Assembly: GCF_001417735.1 (NCBI RefSeq)
Contig: NZ_BBUZ01000051.1
Span: 1 to 54,366 of the forward strand
DNA: 54,366 nt
Direction of reading: 5' to 3'
Source of the DNA: Streptomyces sp. NBRC 110028
GTDB taxonomy: Bacteria > Actinomycetota > Actinomycetes > Streptomycetales > Streptomycetaceae
This document shows positions 1 through 9,553 of the stretch, piece after piece. The notes under the pieces were generated by a model, which worked only from the letters and a program-made list of their open reading frames with translations, was not told the DNA's origin and searched no databases. A program made the translations under genes and the position numbers. Every line of letters starts with the position of its first letter. The first letter of the stretch is position 1.

Positions 1-585
1 CGGCTCCGCAGGCGCCTCCTCCACAATCACGTGCGCATTCGTGCCACTGATCCCGAACGACGACACGCCGGCCCGACGCACTCGCTCACCCGGCAGCCAC
101 ACCACCGGCTCAACCGCCAGCTCCGCTTCACCAGCCGACCAGTCCACGTGCGGTGACGGCTCATCCACATGCAACGTCCGCGGCACCACACCCCGCTCCA
201 GCGCCAGCACCATCTTCATCACACCCGCCACACCAGCCGCAGCCTGCGTATGACCGATGTTCGACTTCACCGACCCCAACACCACCGGACGCCCACCCGC
301 ACGCCCCCGCCCATACGTCGCCAGCAACGCCTGCGCCTCGATCGGATCACCCAACCGCGTCCCCGTCCCATGCGCCTCCACCACATCCACATCGACAGGA
401 GCCAGACCGGCGTCAGCCAACGCCGCACGGATCACCCGCTGCTGCGACGGACCATTCGGAGCCGTCAACCCATTCGACGCACCATCCTGATTGACCGCAC
501 TCCCCCGCACCACCGCCAACACCCGATGACCCAACCGCCGCGCATCCGACAACCGCTCCACCAACAACACACCCACACCCTCGGC
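1..585. repeat. Near-identical intragenic repeat, KS2 copy
   Basis: Positions 1-585 match 4480-5064 at an offset of 4479 with only 9 differences by eye (about 98.5% identity). The divergent positions cluster around 331-380. The block covers the C-terminal half of KS2 and the start of its linker. Identity drops sharply beyond 585. It may extend left of the window. Confidence 0.9.
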
Positions 586-3500
586 AGCACCAAAACCATC
601 CGCCGAAGCCGCGAACGCCTTGCACCGGCCATCCACCGACAAACCCCGCTGCCGACTGAACGTCGTCAACGTCACCGGCGACGACATCACCGTCACCCCA
701 CCCACCAACGCAAGCGAGCACTCACCCCGCCGCAACGCCTGCACCGCCAGATGCAACGCCACCAACGACGACGAACACGCCGTATCCACCGTCACCGCAG
801 GCCCCTCAAGACCGAACGTGTAAGCAACACGCCCCGAAGCGACGCTGGAGATGGAGCCGGTGAGCAGGTAGCCCTCCAGCTCGGACGGCACGTCGCCCGC
901 CTGGGCGGCGTAGTCCTGGTTCGATATGCCGAAGAACACACCGGTCGGGCTGCCCGCCAGCTTCGAAGGTGCGATGCCGGCCCGTTCGAGGGCCTCCCAG
1001 GACGTCTCCAGCAGCAACCGCTGCTGCGGGTCCATCGCCAACGCCTCACGCGGCGAGATACCGAAGAAGGCGGCGTCGAACTCCCCCGCCTCGTGCAGGA
1101 AACCGCCCTCACGCATGTACGACGTACCGGCCCGGTCCGGATCGGGATCGTACAGGCGCCCCAAGTCCCACCCGCGGTTCTGCGGCAGTCCGGAGACAAC
1201 GTCCTCACCAGCGGTGAGCACATCCCACAGATCCTCCGGGGAAGCGACGCCTCCCGGAAAACGGCATGCCATTCCCACGATCGCGATCGGCTCGTCGATC
1301 GCGCGCTTCTCCATGACGGGCACTGCACCGTGGTCACCATCGTCGTCGATCAGCCTGGAGCGCAGATGGCCGGCCAGCGCCGCGGGCCTCGCGTAGTCGA
1401 AGACGGCCGTCACGGGCAGTCTGAGGCCGGTGGCGGTGTTCAGCCGGTTGCGCAGTTCGACCGAGGTCAGCGAGTCGAATCCGAGATCCTTGAACGCTCG
1501 GTCCGGAGCCACCGCCTCGGCGCCGGAATGTCCGAGGACGACGGCGGCCTGCTCCCTCACGAGCTGCATCAGAAGGCGTTCCTGCTCGACCGCGGTGAGG
1601 CCCGCGAGACGCACGGCAAGCTCGGGTTCGGCACGGTCCGGCATGGCGTCGCCGGGGCCTGAGCCGGACTCCAGCATGCGGCGTACCTCGGCTATCTCTC
1701 CGATCAAGGGCCGTGCCCGCAGCGCTGTGTACGCCAGGAAGAACCTGCTCCAGTCGATGTCGGCCACAGCCACTGCGGTTTCGCCATTCGCCAGCGTGTG
1801 ATCGAGCGCAGCGATGGCCGCCGCGGGTTCCATGGCGAGTACACCGTGCCGCTGGAGCCGTTCGCCCACCGACCCTTCGTGGGCCATGCCGGTGCCGCCG
1901 GACCACGGTCCCCAGGCGATGGAGGTCGCCACGAGCCCCTGGGCTCTGCGCCATTCCGCGAAGGCGTCCAAGAACGAGTTTCCCGGCGCGTAGTTGGCCT
2001 GCCCGGGAATTCCCAGGGTGGCGGAGATGGACGAGAACAGTACGAAGGCCGAGAGGTCGAGGTCCCGGGTCAGTTCGTGCAGGTTGACGGTGGCCGTGAC
2101 TTTGGCCCGCAGGGCGTTGTTCATCTGCTCCGGTGTGAGCGCCGCCGTCATGCCGTCGTCCAGAGCACCCGCGGCGTGGATGACGGCCGTCAGCTGCGCC
2201 GGATCCGTGCGCAGCGAGTCGAGGAGCGTCTCCAGTCCGTGCCGGTCCGCTGCATCGCACGCGGCCAGGGTCACCCGGACACCTATGTCCGTGAGGCTGT
2301 CCCGAAGGGCAGCGGCCCCGGCTGCGTCCGCTCCGCGACGGCTGGTGAGCACCAGATGCTCGGCGCCCTTGCCGGCCAGCCAGCGGGCGACGTGCGCGCC
2401 CAGCGCCCCGGTGCCTCCGGTCACCAGGACCGTGCCGCTGGGCGACCACTCGCGCCCGCTCGCCTGGCTCGACATACGGTGACCCGGCGTACGAACGAGG
2501 CGTCGGGCGAGGACGGAGGAGGCCCGTACGGCAAGCTGGTCCTCGTCCGCCAGGCCGCCCACGACATCGACCAGCCGTCGGCGCGCGTCCGCGTCCAGGT
2601 GTTGCGGGAGGTCGACCAACCCGCCCCACATCTGCGGCTGTTCCAGGGCGACGACCCGTCCCAGCCCCCAGAGCAGCGCCTGCCTGGGTCGCTCCGGTGA
2701 CTCACCGGGCAGTGCCGCTACGGCGCCTCGGGTCGCGAACCATACGGGCACCTCGGCCGCGGCGTCCGCCATCGCTTGCACGAGCGCCAGCGAAGTGGCC
2801 ATGCCGACGGGCACGTCGGGGTGGCCGCCGTGCGGGGCTTCGTCGAGGGCCAGAAGGGAGAGCACCCCGGCGAGGTCGTCGTCGCCCAGCCCGTTCCGTA
2901 GAGCCTCGCCCAGCGCTTGCCGGTCGTGGTCCCGCTCATCGACCACCACGGACACGGCACGGGCGCCGCCTCGCTCCAGTGCGTCGATGGCGCCGACCAC
3001 CAGTGAGTCATGGGTCAGACGTGCCGGAATCACCACGGCCCAGACACCGGACAGCCGTGCGGAAGTTCGTGTCGTAACGGGGCGCCACTCGACGTGGTAG
3101 CGCCAGTCCTCCAGCCGCTCGCGTTCCTGTTGCGCCGCCTTGTCGAGCAGCCAGTAGCGCTGCCGTTGGAAGGGATACGTGGGCAGGTCGACGATGCGGG
3201 GGCTAGCACCCTCGAAGGCGCGGGACCAGTCAACCGGGACACCCTGGACGAAGGCTTCCGCAAGGGACGTGAGGAACCGATCCAAGCCGCCCTCATCACG
3301 CCGTAGCGAACCCAGCGCCACAGCATCGGCATCCACCGTGTCGAGGGTCTGCTCGATACCGGGAACGAGGACGGGGTGCGGGCTGCACTCGATGAACGCG
3401 CCCATCCCGTGTGCGAGGAGCCCTTCGACGGCTTCTTGGAACCAGACGGTCTCCCGCAGGTTGGTGAACCAGTACCCGGCGTGCAGGGCGGTCGTGTCCA

Positions 3501-6500
3501 GCCAGTCGGCCGTCACCGTGGAGAAGAACGGCACACTGGAACGCTGCGGAGTGATGTCCGCCAGCGCCTCCAGCAACTCGTCGCGTAACTGATCCATCTG
3601 CGCAGAGTGGGAGGCGTAGTCCACCGGGACACGACGAGCCCGGACGTCCTCCCGCTCGCAGCCGGCCAGCAGCTCGTCCAGCGCCTGTGCGTCGCCGGAG
3701 ACGACGGTCGAGGACGGGCCGTTGACCGCGGCGACCGATATCCGGCCGCCGAACTCCTCCAGCATGGTGCGGACGCGGTCGGCCGGGAGGCTGATGGAGA
3801 CCATGCCGCCCCCACCAGCGATCCGGGCGATCGCCCGGCTCCGCAGTGCCACCACCCGCGCACCATCGGCCAGACTCAAGCCCCCAGCCACACAGGCCGC
3901 AGCGATCTCCCCCTGCGAATGCCCCACGACCGCGGCAGGCTCCACACCGTAATGCCGCCACGTCCGAGCGAGTGACACCATCACCGCCCACAACGCCGGC
4001 TGCACCACATCAACACGCCCAAGACCAGCCTCATCACCACCGCGCAGCACCTCGACCAGTGACCAGCCGGTCAACGGATCCAGCACCGCAGCGCACTCCG
4101 CCACCGCCTCCGCGAACACCGGGCACGCATCCAGCAACCCAGCCGCCATCCCCACCCACTGCGATCCCTGACCAGGGAAGACAAACACCGCACGACGACC
4201 CTCAGCAGGAGCCACACCCCACACCACACCCGGCCCAACCCGACCCACGGCAAAACCGGCCAACGACTCCGTCAAGGATGCGAGTTCGCTGCCGACCATC
4301 ACCGCCCGGTGCTCGAACACCGACCTGGTGGCCACCAACGACCACCCCACATCGCCCACACTTACACCCGAAACATGCGCAGCCAAGCGTGCCGCCTGCT
4401 CACGCAACGCCCCCGCATCCCGACCGGAAACCACCCACGGCACCACACCCACAACAGAACCCGGACCCCGCTCCACCGACGGCTCCGCAGGCGCCTCCTC
4501 CACAATCACGTGCGCATTCGTGCCACTGATCCCGAACGACGACACGCCGGCCCGACGCACACGCTCACCCGGCAGCCACACCACCGGCTCAACCGCCAGC
4601 TCCGCTTCACCAGCCGACCAGTCCACGTGCGGTGACGGCTCATCCACATGCAACGTCCGCGGCACCACACCCCGCTCCAGCGCCAGCACCATCTTCATCA
4701 CACCCGCCACACCAGCCGCAGCCTGCGTATGACCGATGTTCGACTTCACCGACCCCAACACCACCGGACGCCCACCCGCACGCCCCCGCCCATACGTCGC
4801 CAGCAACGCGTGAGCCTCGATCGGATCACCCAACCGCGTCCCCGTACCGTGTGCTTCGACCACATCCACATCGACAGGAGCCAGACCGGCGTCAGCCAAC
4901 GCCGCACGGATCACCCGCTGCTGCGACGGACCATTCGGAGCCGTCAACCCATTCGACGCACCATCCTGATTGACCGCACTCCCCCGCACCACCGCCAACA
5001 CCCGATGACCCAACCGCCGCGCCTCCGACAACCGCTCCACCAACAACACACCCACACCCTCGGCCCAGCCGGTGCCGTCCGCCGTCGCGGCGAACGCCTT
5101 GCAGCGGCCGTCCTCGGAGAGGCCCCCTTGCCGTGAGAACTCCACGAACATGCCGGGCGAAGGCATCACCGTGGCTCCGCCGGCCAATGCCAGCGAGCAC
5201 TCGCCCCGGCGCAGTGCCTGCGCGGCCAGGTGCAGTGCCACCAGCGATGACGAACACGCCGTATCCACCGTGACCGCAGGTCCCTCCAGGCCGAGGGAGT
5301 ACGCGACGCGGCCGGAGGCCACGCTCACGGTGTTGCCGGTCAGGACGTAGCCGCCCGAGTCGTCGTCGGACTCGTGCAGTCGGGGGCCGTAGTCCTGCGC
5401 CGTGGCTCCGATGTACACGGCCGTGTCGCTGCCGCGCAGGCTGCTGGGGTTCACGCCCGCGCGTTCGAGGGCTTCCCAGGACGTCTCCAGCAGCAACCGC
5501 TGCTGCGGGTCCATCACCAGCGCCTCACGCGGCGAGATCCCGAAGAAGGCGGCGTCGAACTCCCCGGCGTCGTACAGGAAGCCTCCGCGGCGCGTGGCGG
5601 AGTCAGTGACGTTCCAGCTCCGGTCCGTGGGGAAGCCGGACACCGCGTCCTCGCCGGCGGCGAGCAGGCGCCACAGGTCCTCCGGAGAGGTCACGCCACC
5701 TGGGAAGCGGCACGCCATGCCGACGATGGCGATCGGCTCGTCGTCCGGGTCCGGGCCCGGCTCCGTGGCGCGCGTGCCGTTCGTCTTCTCCTGTTCGGGG
5801 CGCCTCGTACCGTCGTCCTGGAGGAAGCGTGCCAGTGCGCCGGGGCTCGGGTGGTCGAAGAGGATGCTGCTGGGCAGGCGGAGGCCGAGTGCGGTGTCGA
5901 GCCGTTCCCGCAGTTCCAGCGCCGTCAGCGAGTCGAAGCCGAGGTCGCGGAACGCGCGGTCGGGGTCGATCCGCTCGGCCCGGGAATGTCCGAGCACAGC
6001 CGCCGCGTGGCTGCGCACGAGGTGCAGGACGTCGTGCGGCTGCGGCGGGGACGCCTCGGTCCGTCCCGTGCCGGATTTGGTGTCGTTCGCCGGTCGCGTG
6101 TGAGCCTCTCCGGACGGCAGCCAGTGGGATTCGCGTTGGAAGGCGTACGTCGGGAGGGGGACCCGGCTCACGTCGCCACCAAGGACGGAGGTCCAGTCCA
6201 TCGGTACGCCGTGCAGGTGGAGCCGTGCCACGGCCTCGGTGAGTGATCGCGCCTCGTCCCGTCCTCGGCGCAGGGCGGGCAGCAGCGCCGCGGTGTGGGC
6301 GTCGGCACCGGCGCCCGGTTCGCCGCGGTGGCCGGGCTCCGGGGCGGCGGTGACGCATGCGCGCGCCATGGCGGTGAGGACGCCGTCCGGCCCGACTTCC
6401 AGGAAGCTGCTGGTGCCCAGTTCCCTGAGTGCCCGGATGCCGTCGCCGAAGCGGACCGCTTCCCGAACGTGCCGGACCCAGTAGGCGGGCGTGGCCATGG

Positions 6501-8922
6501 TCCGGTCGTCGACTGGTGCGCCGGTGAGGTTGGAGACGAGGGGTGTAGTCGGTGCCCGGAAGGTCAGGCCGGTGACGGCTTCGGCGAACTCCTCCAGCAC
6601 CGGTTCCATGAGCGGGGAGTGGAAGGCGTGGCTGACGCGCAGGTACCGGCTTTTGCGGCCCCTGTCCCGGAGGGCCTGTTCGATGTCGGCGACGTGGTCG
6701 CGCTCGCCGGACACGACCACCGCGTCGGGGCCGTTCACGGCGGCCAGGCCGACGTGGGCCTCGCGGCCGAGCAGCAGGGGTGCGACCTCGGACTCGGGTG
6801 CCTGGACCGAGAGCATGACGCCGCCGCCGGGCAGGGAACGCATCAGCGCGCCGCGGGTGGCCACGAGTACGGCCGCGTCGGACAGGTCGAGGATGCCTGC
6901 GGCGTGGGCGGCCGCGATCTCGCCGACGGAGTGGCCTGCGAGGTGGTCGGGTCTCAGGCCCCACTGGCCCAGGAGGCGGAAGAGGGCGGTTTCCAGGGCG
7001 AAGAGGGCGGCCTGGGTGTAGTGGGTCTCGGAGAGCAGGGCGCTGTGTGCCGTGCCCTGCTCGGCGAACATCACGTCGCGCAGGGGCGGGCCGGCCTCGG
7101 GGCCGAGGAGTCGGCCGAGGTGGGTGTCGAGTTCGGCGCAGACCTCGTCCAGGGCGTCCCGGAAGCCGGGGAACGCCTGGTGGAGTCGCTTGCCCATGCC
7201 GGGGTGCTGGCTGCCCTGCCCGGAGAAGAGGAAGGCGAGGCCGCCCGGTTCGGGGGTGAGCGTGCGGCCGAGCAGGACCTGGGGGGCCGGGAGGCCGTTC
7301 TCCAGGTCCCCCAGGCCGTTGAGCAGGTCCTCGCGGTCGTGTCCGGTGACCACGGCGTGCCGCTCGAAGACCTGGCGGCGGGTCGCCAGGCTGTAGGCGG
7401 TGTCCCGCAGGGGCTGTCCGGGGCTGTGCTCCAGGTGGCGGCGGAGCCGTTCCGCCTGTGCGCGCAGGGCCGCATCGCTGCGGGCGGACAGGATCAGCGG
7501 CGGGTGGCGGTGGGTGTCCTGGGCGGGATCAAGACCGTTTCCGGCTGCCGGGTCCAGCCTCTTTTCCGCCTCCGCGGAGCCGAGTCGGCCTTCCGTGCCG
7601 GTGTACGGCCCTTCTCCTGCGCCGTCGTCTCCCGCGTTCCGTAACTCGGACAGGACGACGTGGCAGTTCGTCCCGCCCATGCCGAAGGAGGAGACGCCCG
7701 CCACCAGCGGCCGGCCGAGGCTCGGCCAGGGGCCGTACGTGGTGTGGACGCGCAGGCGCAGGGCGTCAAGGTCGATGCAGGGGTTGGGCGAGGTGAAGTT
7801 CAGGCTTGCCGGGAGGTGCCGGTTCTTGATGCTCAGGACCGTCTTCAGAAGGCCCGCGATGCCTGCCGCGCCTTCGAGGTGACCGATGTTCGTCTTGACC
7901 GAGCCGACCAGGAGCGGGGCTTCGGCCGGGCGTGCGGTGCCGAGCGCGGTACCGAGGCCCTCGGCCTCGACGGGGTCGCCGGCCGGTGTGCCGGTTCCGT
8001 GCAGTTCCACGTACTGGACGTCCGCCGGGTCCACGCGTGCCCGTTCCCAGGCCTGTCGCAGGACGTCCGCCTGGGCGCGGGCGCTGGGGACGGTGAGGCC
8101 TTCCGTGGCGCCGTCGTTGTTGAGGGCGCTTCCCAGGATCTCGCAGTAGACGGTGTCGCCGTCCGCGAGCGCGCGGTGGGTGGGCTTGAGGACGACTACG
8201 ACGCCGCCCTCTCCTCGGGCATAGCCGTTCGCCCGGGAGTCGAAGGTGTAGCACCTGCCGTCCGGTGAGAGCGCTCCGAACCTTTCGACGCCAGTCGTGC
8301 CGGCCGGATCGAGGACGAGGTTGACGCCGCCGACGAGGGCGAGGTCGGATTCGCTGCGGGCCAGGCTCTCGCAGGCCATGTGCACGGCGGCGAGGGAGGA
8401 GGACTGTCCGGTGTCGACGGTGAGGCTGGGGCCCTGGAGGCCCAGGGCGTAGGAGAGCCGGTTGGCGATCATGCCGCGGTGCGTTCCCGTCAGGGAGTGC
8501 CGGGTGAGGGCGGCTTCTCCCCGTGCGTGCGCCAGGTGCGCGTAGTCGTCCCACATGGCGCCCATGAAGACCGAGGTGCGGGTTCCCCTGAGGTGTCGCG
8601 GGACGATTCCGGCGTCTTCCAGCGCTTCCCAGCCGAGTTCCAGCGCGAGGCGTTGCTGGGGGTCGAGGACACCGGCTTCTCTGGGCGAGATGTTGAAGAA
8701 ATCCGCGTCGAAAGTGTCGATGCTGTCGAGGAATCCGCCGTGCGGAGCGGGAGACGAGGATAATAAGCCGGTCGGGGAACGGTCGGCGGGGGGCTCGCCC
8801 AATGCGTCCGCGGAGCCGGCCAGGAGTCTCCAGAACTCGTGGTGGGTGGCAGAGCCCGGCAGTCGGCACGCAACTCCGACAATGGCAATGGAACGCCCGT
8901 TTTCCCCGCCGGGAATAGACAT
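1..8922 (-). CDS. oleA1: Modular type I polyketide synthase, loading module + module 1 + start of module 2 (partial)
   Basis: This is the first subunit of a macrolide PKS; 2974 codons are in frame and the reading runs off the left edge. The start ATG (8922-8920) follows a GAGAGGTGG-type RBS. The order is KSQ (aa ~10-425), AT (~560-875, Ser665), ACP (Ser998), KS1 (~1058-1480, Cys1223), AT1 (~1585-1900, Ser1669), KR1 (~1960-2345, Tyr2311), ACP1 (Ser2484) and KS2 (from ~2545, Cys2716). The loading KS reads VDTGQSSSL, so Gln173 replaces Cys and it should act as a malonyl decarboxylase. AT0 has HAFH (malonyl) and AT1 has YASH (methylmalonyl). KR1 has LDD and a Pro two residues after Tyr2311, a B2-type pattern. 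An acetyl starter followed by a reduced methylmalonyl unit fits oleandolide. No DH or ER lies between AT1 and ACP1. Codons 53-54 are consecutive TTA codons, which suggests bldA control. The oleA1 name rests on synteny with oleR/oleN2/oleI. Confidence 0.93.
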   Translation of the reverse strand, partial: MSIPGGENGRSIAIVGVACRLPGSATHHEFWRLLAGSADALGEPPADRSPTGLLSSSPAPHGGFLDSIDTFDADFFNISPREAGVLDPQQRLALELGWEALEDAGIVPRHLRGTRTSVFMGAMWDDYAHLAHARGEAALTRHSLTGTHRGMIANRLSYALGLQGPSLTVDTGQSSSLAAVHMACESLARSESDLALVGGVNLVLDPAGTTGVERFGALSPDGRCYTFDSRANGYARGEGGVVVVLKPTHRALADGDTVYCEILGSALNNDGATEGLTVPSARAQADVLRQAWERARVDPADVQYVELHGTGTPAGDPVEAEGLGTALGTARPAEAPLLVGSVKTNIGHLEGAAGIAGLLKTVLSIKNRHLPASLNFTSPNPCIDLDALRLRVHTTYGPWPSLGRPLVAGVSSFGMGGTNCHVVLSELRNAGDDGAGEGPYTGTEGRLGSAEAEKRLDPAAGNGLDPAQDTHRHPPLILSARSDAALRAQAERLRRHLEHSPGQPLRDTAYSLATRRQVFERHAVVTGHDREDLLNGLGDLENGLPAPQVLLGRTLTPEPGGLAFLFSGQGSQHPGMGKRLHQAFPGFRDALDEVCAELDTHLGRLLGPEAGPPLRDVMFAEQGTAHSALLSETHYTQAALFALETALFRLLGQWGLRPDHLAGHSVGEIAAAHAAGILDLSDAAVLVATRGALMRSLPGGGVMLSVQAPESEVAPLLLGREAHVGLAAVNGPDAVVVSGERDHVADIEQALRDRGRKSRYLRVSHAFHSPLMEPVLEEFAEAVTGLTFRAPTTPLVSNLTGAPVDDRTMATPAYWVRHVREAVRFGDGIRALRELGTSSFLEVGPDGVLTAMARACVTAAPEPGHRGEPGAGADAHTAALLPALRRGRDEARSLTEAVARLHLHGVPMDWTSVLGGDVSRVPLPTYAFQRESHWLPSGEAHTRPANDTKSGTGRTEASPPQPHDVLHLVRSHAAAVLGHSRAERIDPDRAFRDLGFDSLTALELRERLDTALGLRLPSSILFDHPSPGALARFLQDDGTRRPEQEKTNGTRATEPGPDPDDEPIAIVGMACRFPGGVTSPEDLWRLLAAGEDAVSGFPTDRSWNVTDSATRRGGFLYDAGEFDAAFFGISPREALVMDPQQRLLLETSWEALERAGVNPSSLRGSDTAVYIGATAQDYGPRLHESDDDSGGYVLTGNTVSVASGRVAYSLGLEGPAVTVDTACSSSLVALHLAAQALRRGECSLALAGGATVMPSPGMFVEFSRQGGLSEDGRCKAFAATADGTGWAEGVGVLLVERLSEARRLGHRVLAVVRGSAVNQDGASNGLTAPNGPSQQRVIRAALADAGLAPVDVDVVEAHGTGTRLGDPIEAHALLATYGRGRAGGRPVVLGSVKSNIGHTQAAAGVAGVMKMVLALERGVVPRTLHVDEPSPHVDWSAGEAELAVEPVVWLPGERVRRAGVSSFGISGTNAHVIVEEAPAEPSVERGPGSVVGVVPWVVSGRDAGALREQAARLAAHVSGVSVGDVGWSLVATRSVFEHRAVMVGSELASLTESLAGFAVGRVGPGVVWGVAPAEGRRAVFVFPGQGSQWVGMAAGLLDACPVFAEAVAECAAVLDPLTGWSLVEVLRGGDEAGLGRVDVVQPALWAVMVSLARTWRHYGVEPAAVVGHSQGEIAAACVAGGLSLADGARVVALRSRAIARIAGGGGMVSISLPADRVRTMLEEFGGRISVAAVNGPSSTVVSGDAQALDELLAGCEREDVRARRVPVDYASHSAQMDQLRDELLEALADITPQRSSVPFFSTVTADWLDTTALHAGYWFTNLRETVWFQEAVEGLLAHGMGAFIECSPHPVLVPGIEQTLDTVDADAVALGSLRRDEGGLDRFLTSLAEAFVQGVPVDWSRAFEGASPRIVDLPTYPFQRQRYWLLDKAAQQERERLEDWRYHVEWRPVTTRTSARLSGVWAVVIPARLTHDSLVVGAIDALERGGARAVSVVVDERDHDRQALGEALRNGLGDDDLAGVLSLLALDEAPHGGHPDVPVGMATSLALVQAMADAAAEVPVWFATRGAVAALPGESPERPRQALLWGLGRVVALEQPQMWGGLVDLPQHLDADARRRLVDVVGGLADEDQLAVRASSVLARRLVRTPGHRMSSQASGREWSPSGTVLVTGGTGALGAHVARWLAGKGAEHLVLTSRRGADAAGAAALRDSLTDIGVRVTLAACDAADRHGLETLLDSLRTDPAQLTAVIHAAGALDDGMTAALTPEQMNNALRAKVTATVNLHELTRDLDLSAFVLFSSISATLGIPGQANYAPGNSFLDAFAEWRRAQGLVATSIAWGPWSGGTGMAHEGSVGERLQRHGVLAMEPAAAIAALDHTLANGETAVAVADIDWSRFFLAYTALRARPLIGEIAEVRRMLESGSGPGDAMPDRAEPELAVRLAGLTAVEQERLLMQLVREQAAVVLGHSGAEAVAPDRAFKDLGFDSLTSVELRNRLNTATGLRLPVTAVFDYARPAALAGHLRSRLIDDDGDHGAVPVMEKRAIDEPIAIVGMACRFPGGVASPEDLWDVLTAGEDVVSGLPQNRGWDLGRLYDPDPDRAGTSYMREGGFLHEAGEFDAAFFGISPREALAMDPQQRLLLETSWEALERAGIAPSKLAGSPTGVFFGISNQDYAAQAGDVPSELEGYLLTGSISSVASGRVAYTFGLEGPAVTVDTACSSSLVALHLAVQALRRGECSLALVGGVTVMSSPVTLTTFSRQRGLSVDGRCKAFAASADGFGAAEGVGVLLVERLSDARRLGHRVLAVVRGSAVNQDGASNGLTAPNGPSQQRVIRAALADAGLAPVDVDVVEAHGTGTRLGDPIEAQALLATYGRGRAGGRPVVLGSVKSNIGHTQAAAGVAGVMKMVLALERGVVPRTLHVDEPSPHVDWSAGEAELAVEPVVWLPGERVRRAGVSSFGISGTNAHVIVEEAPAEP
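4480..5064. repeat. Near-identical intragenic repeat, KS1 copy
   Basis: This is the partner of 1-585 inside the same PKS gene and encodes the C-terminal half of KS1. The block lies in a stretch (about 3840-5064) whose plus strand is unusually rich in CAC/ACC runs (GTG/GGT on the coding strand) compared with the DNA on either side. That points to gene conversion or recombination between modules. Confidence 0.9.
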
Positions 8923-9553
8923 GGTTTCCCACCTCTCTGCCGACGCTCCCCGCGGCTGCCACAACCATGGAAGCGAATCAAGGGGTCTGCTTTTCGGTCG
9001 TCGTTCGCCCGTCATCGGGGACGACCTCTACCGACGCGCTGGGGTGGATATGCCGGTGTTCGCGTGGGTCCGATTCGTGCATCGCGACCGGCCCCCCGCT
9101 TCGCCCCTTGGTCTAGGGGCCTCGGTGCCGGGCCGTCGCCATCGGCGGCAGCGATCGGAGAGTTGCGACGGACATGGCGAAGGACCTGCGAGGATGGTCG
9201 GCACGGGCGCCTCGGAGGGCGGCTGCGTTCTGCCGCCTGCGGTCCGCTTGACCCTCGTCGACCGTCCGGGCTGCCGTCTGTTCACCCCCCTGAGCGGCAG
9301 AGCGTTCGCCTCGCTCACGACTCGTCGTCGTGCGGCAACGCTAGATCAGCGCACGCCCCCCAGGCAAGCCCCTTCTTGAGACGTGCATGACCATCACTTG
9401 GGCTGGGCATGATCGCATGCAGAGATCCCCCATGGAGAGGCGCGACCTTATTCACGGGCATTGCTCCGGCTTCGGTGACGGTGCACTGTGGTCGCGACAA
9501 CCGCCCATGTCATGCGCCCCGCAGAACGAGGGCGCGGAGGATTTGGAAGCCCT
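8923..9553. promoter_or_regulatory. Divergent intergenic region between PKS and oleR
   Basis: About 630 bases lie between the divergently transcribed PKS (minus) and oleR (plus) and should hold both promoters. Reading frames here have no supporting RBS or recognisable product. I see no confident -35/-10 pair or operator. A GGAGG at 9536-9540 precedes the preferred oleR start. Confidence 0.5.

Noticed and set aside
5603..6964. Very long minus-strand frame (453 codons) within the PKS
   Set aside because: It is a GC-rich shadow of the true PKS frame, which carries the AT and ACP motifs; no domain is recognisable in the alternative frame.
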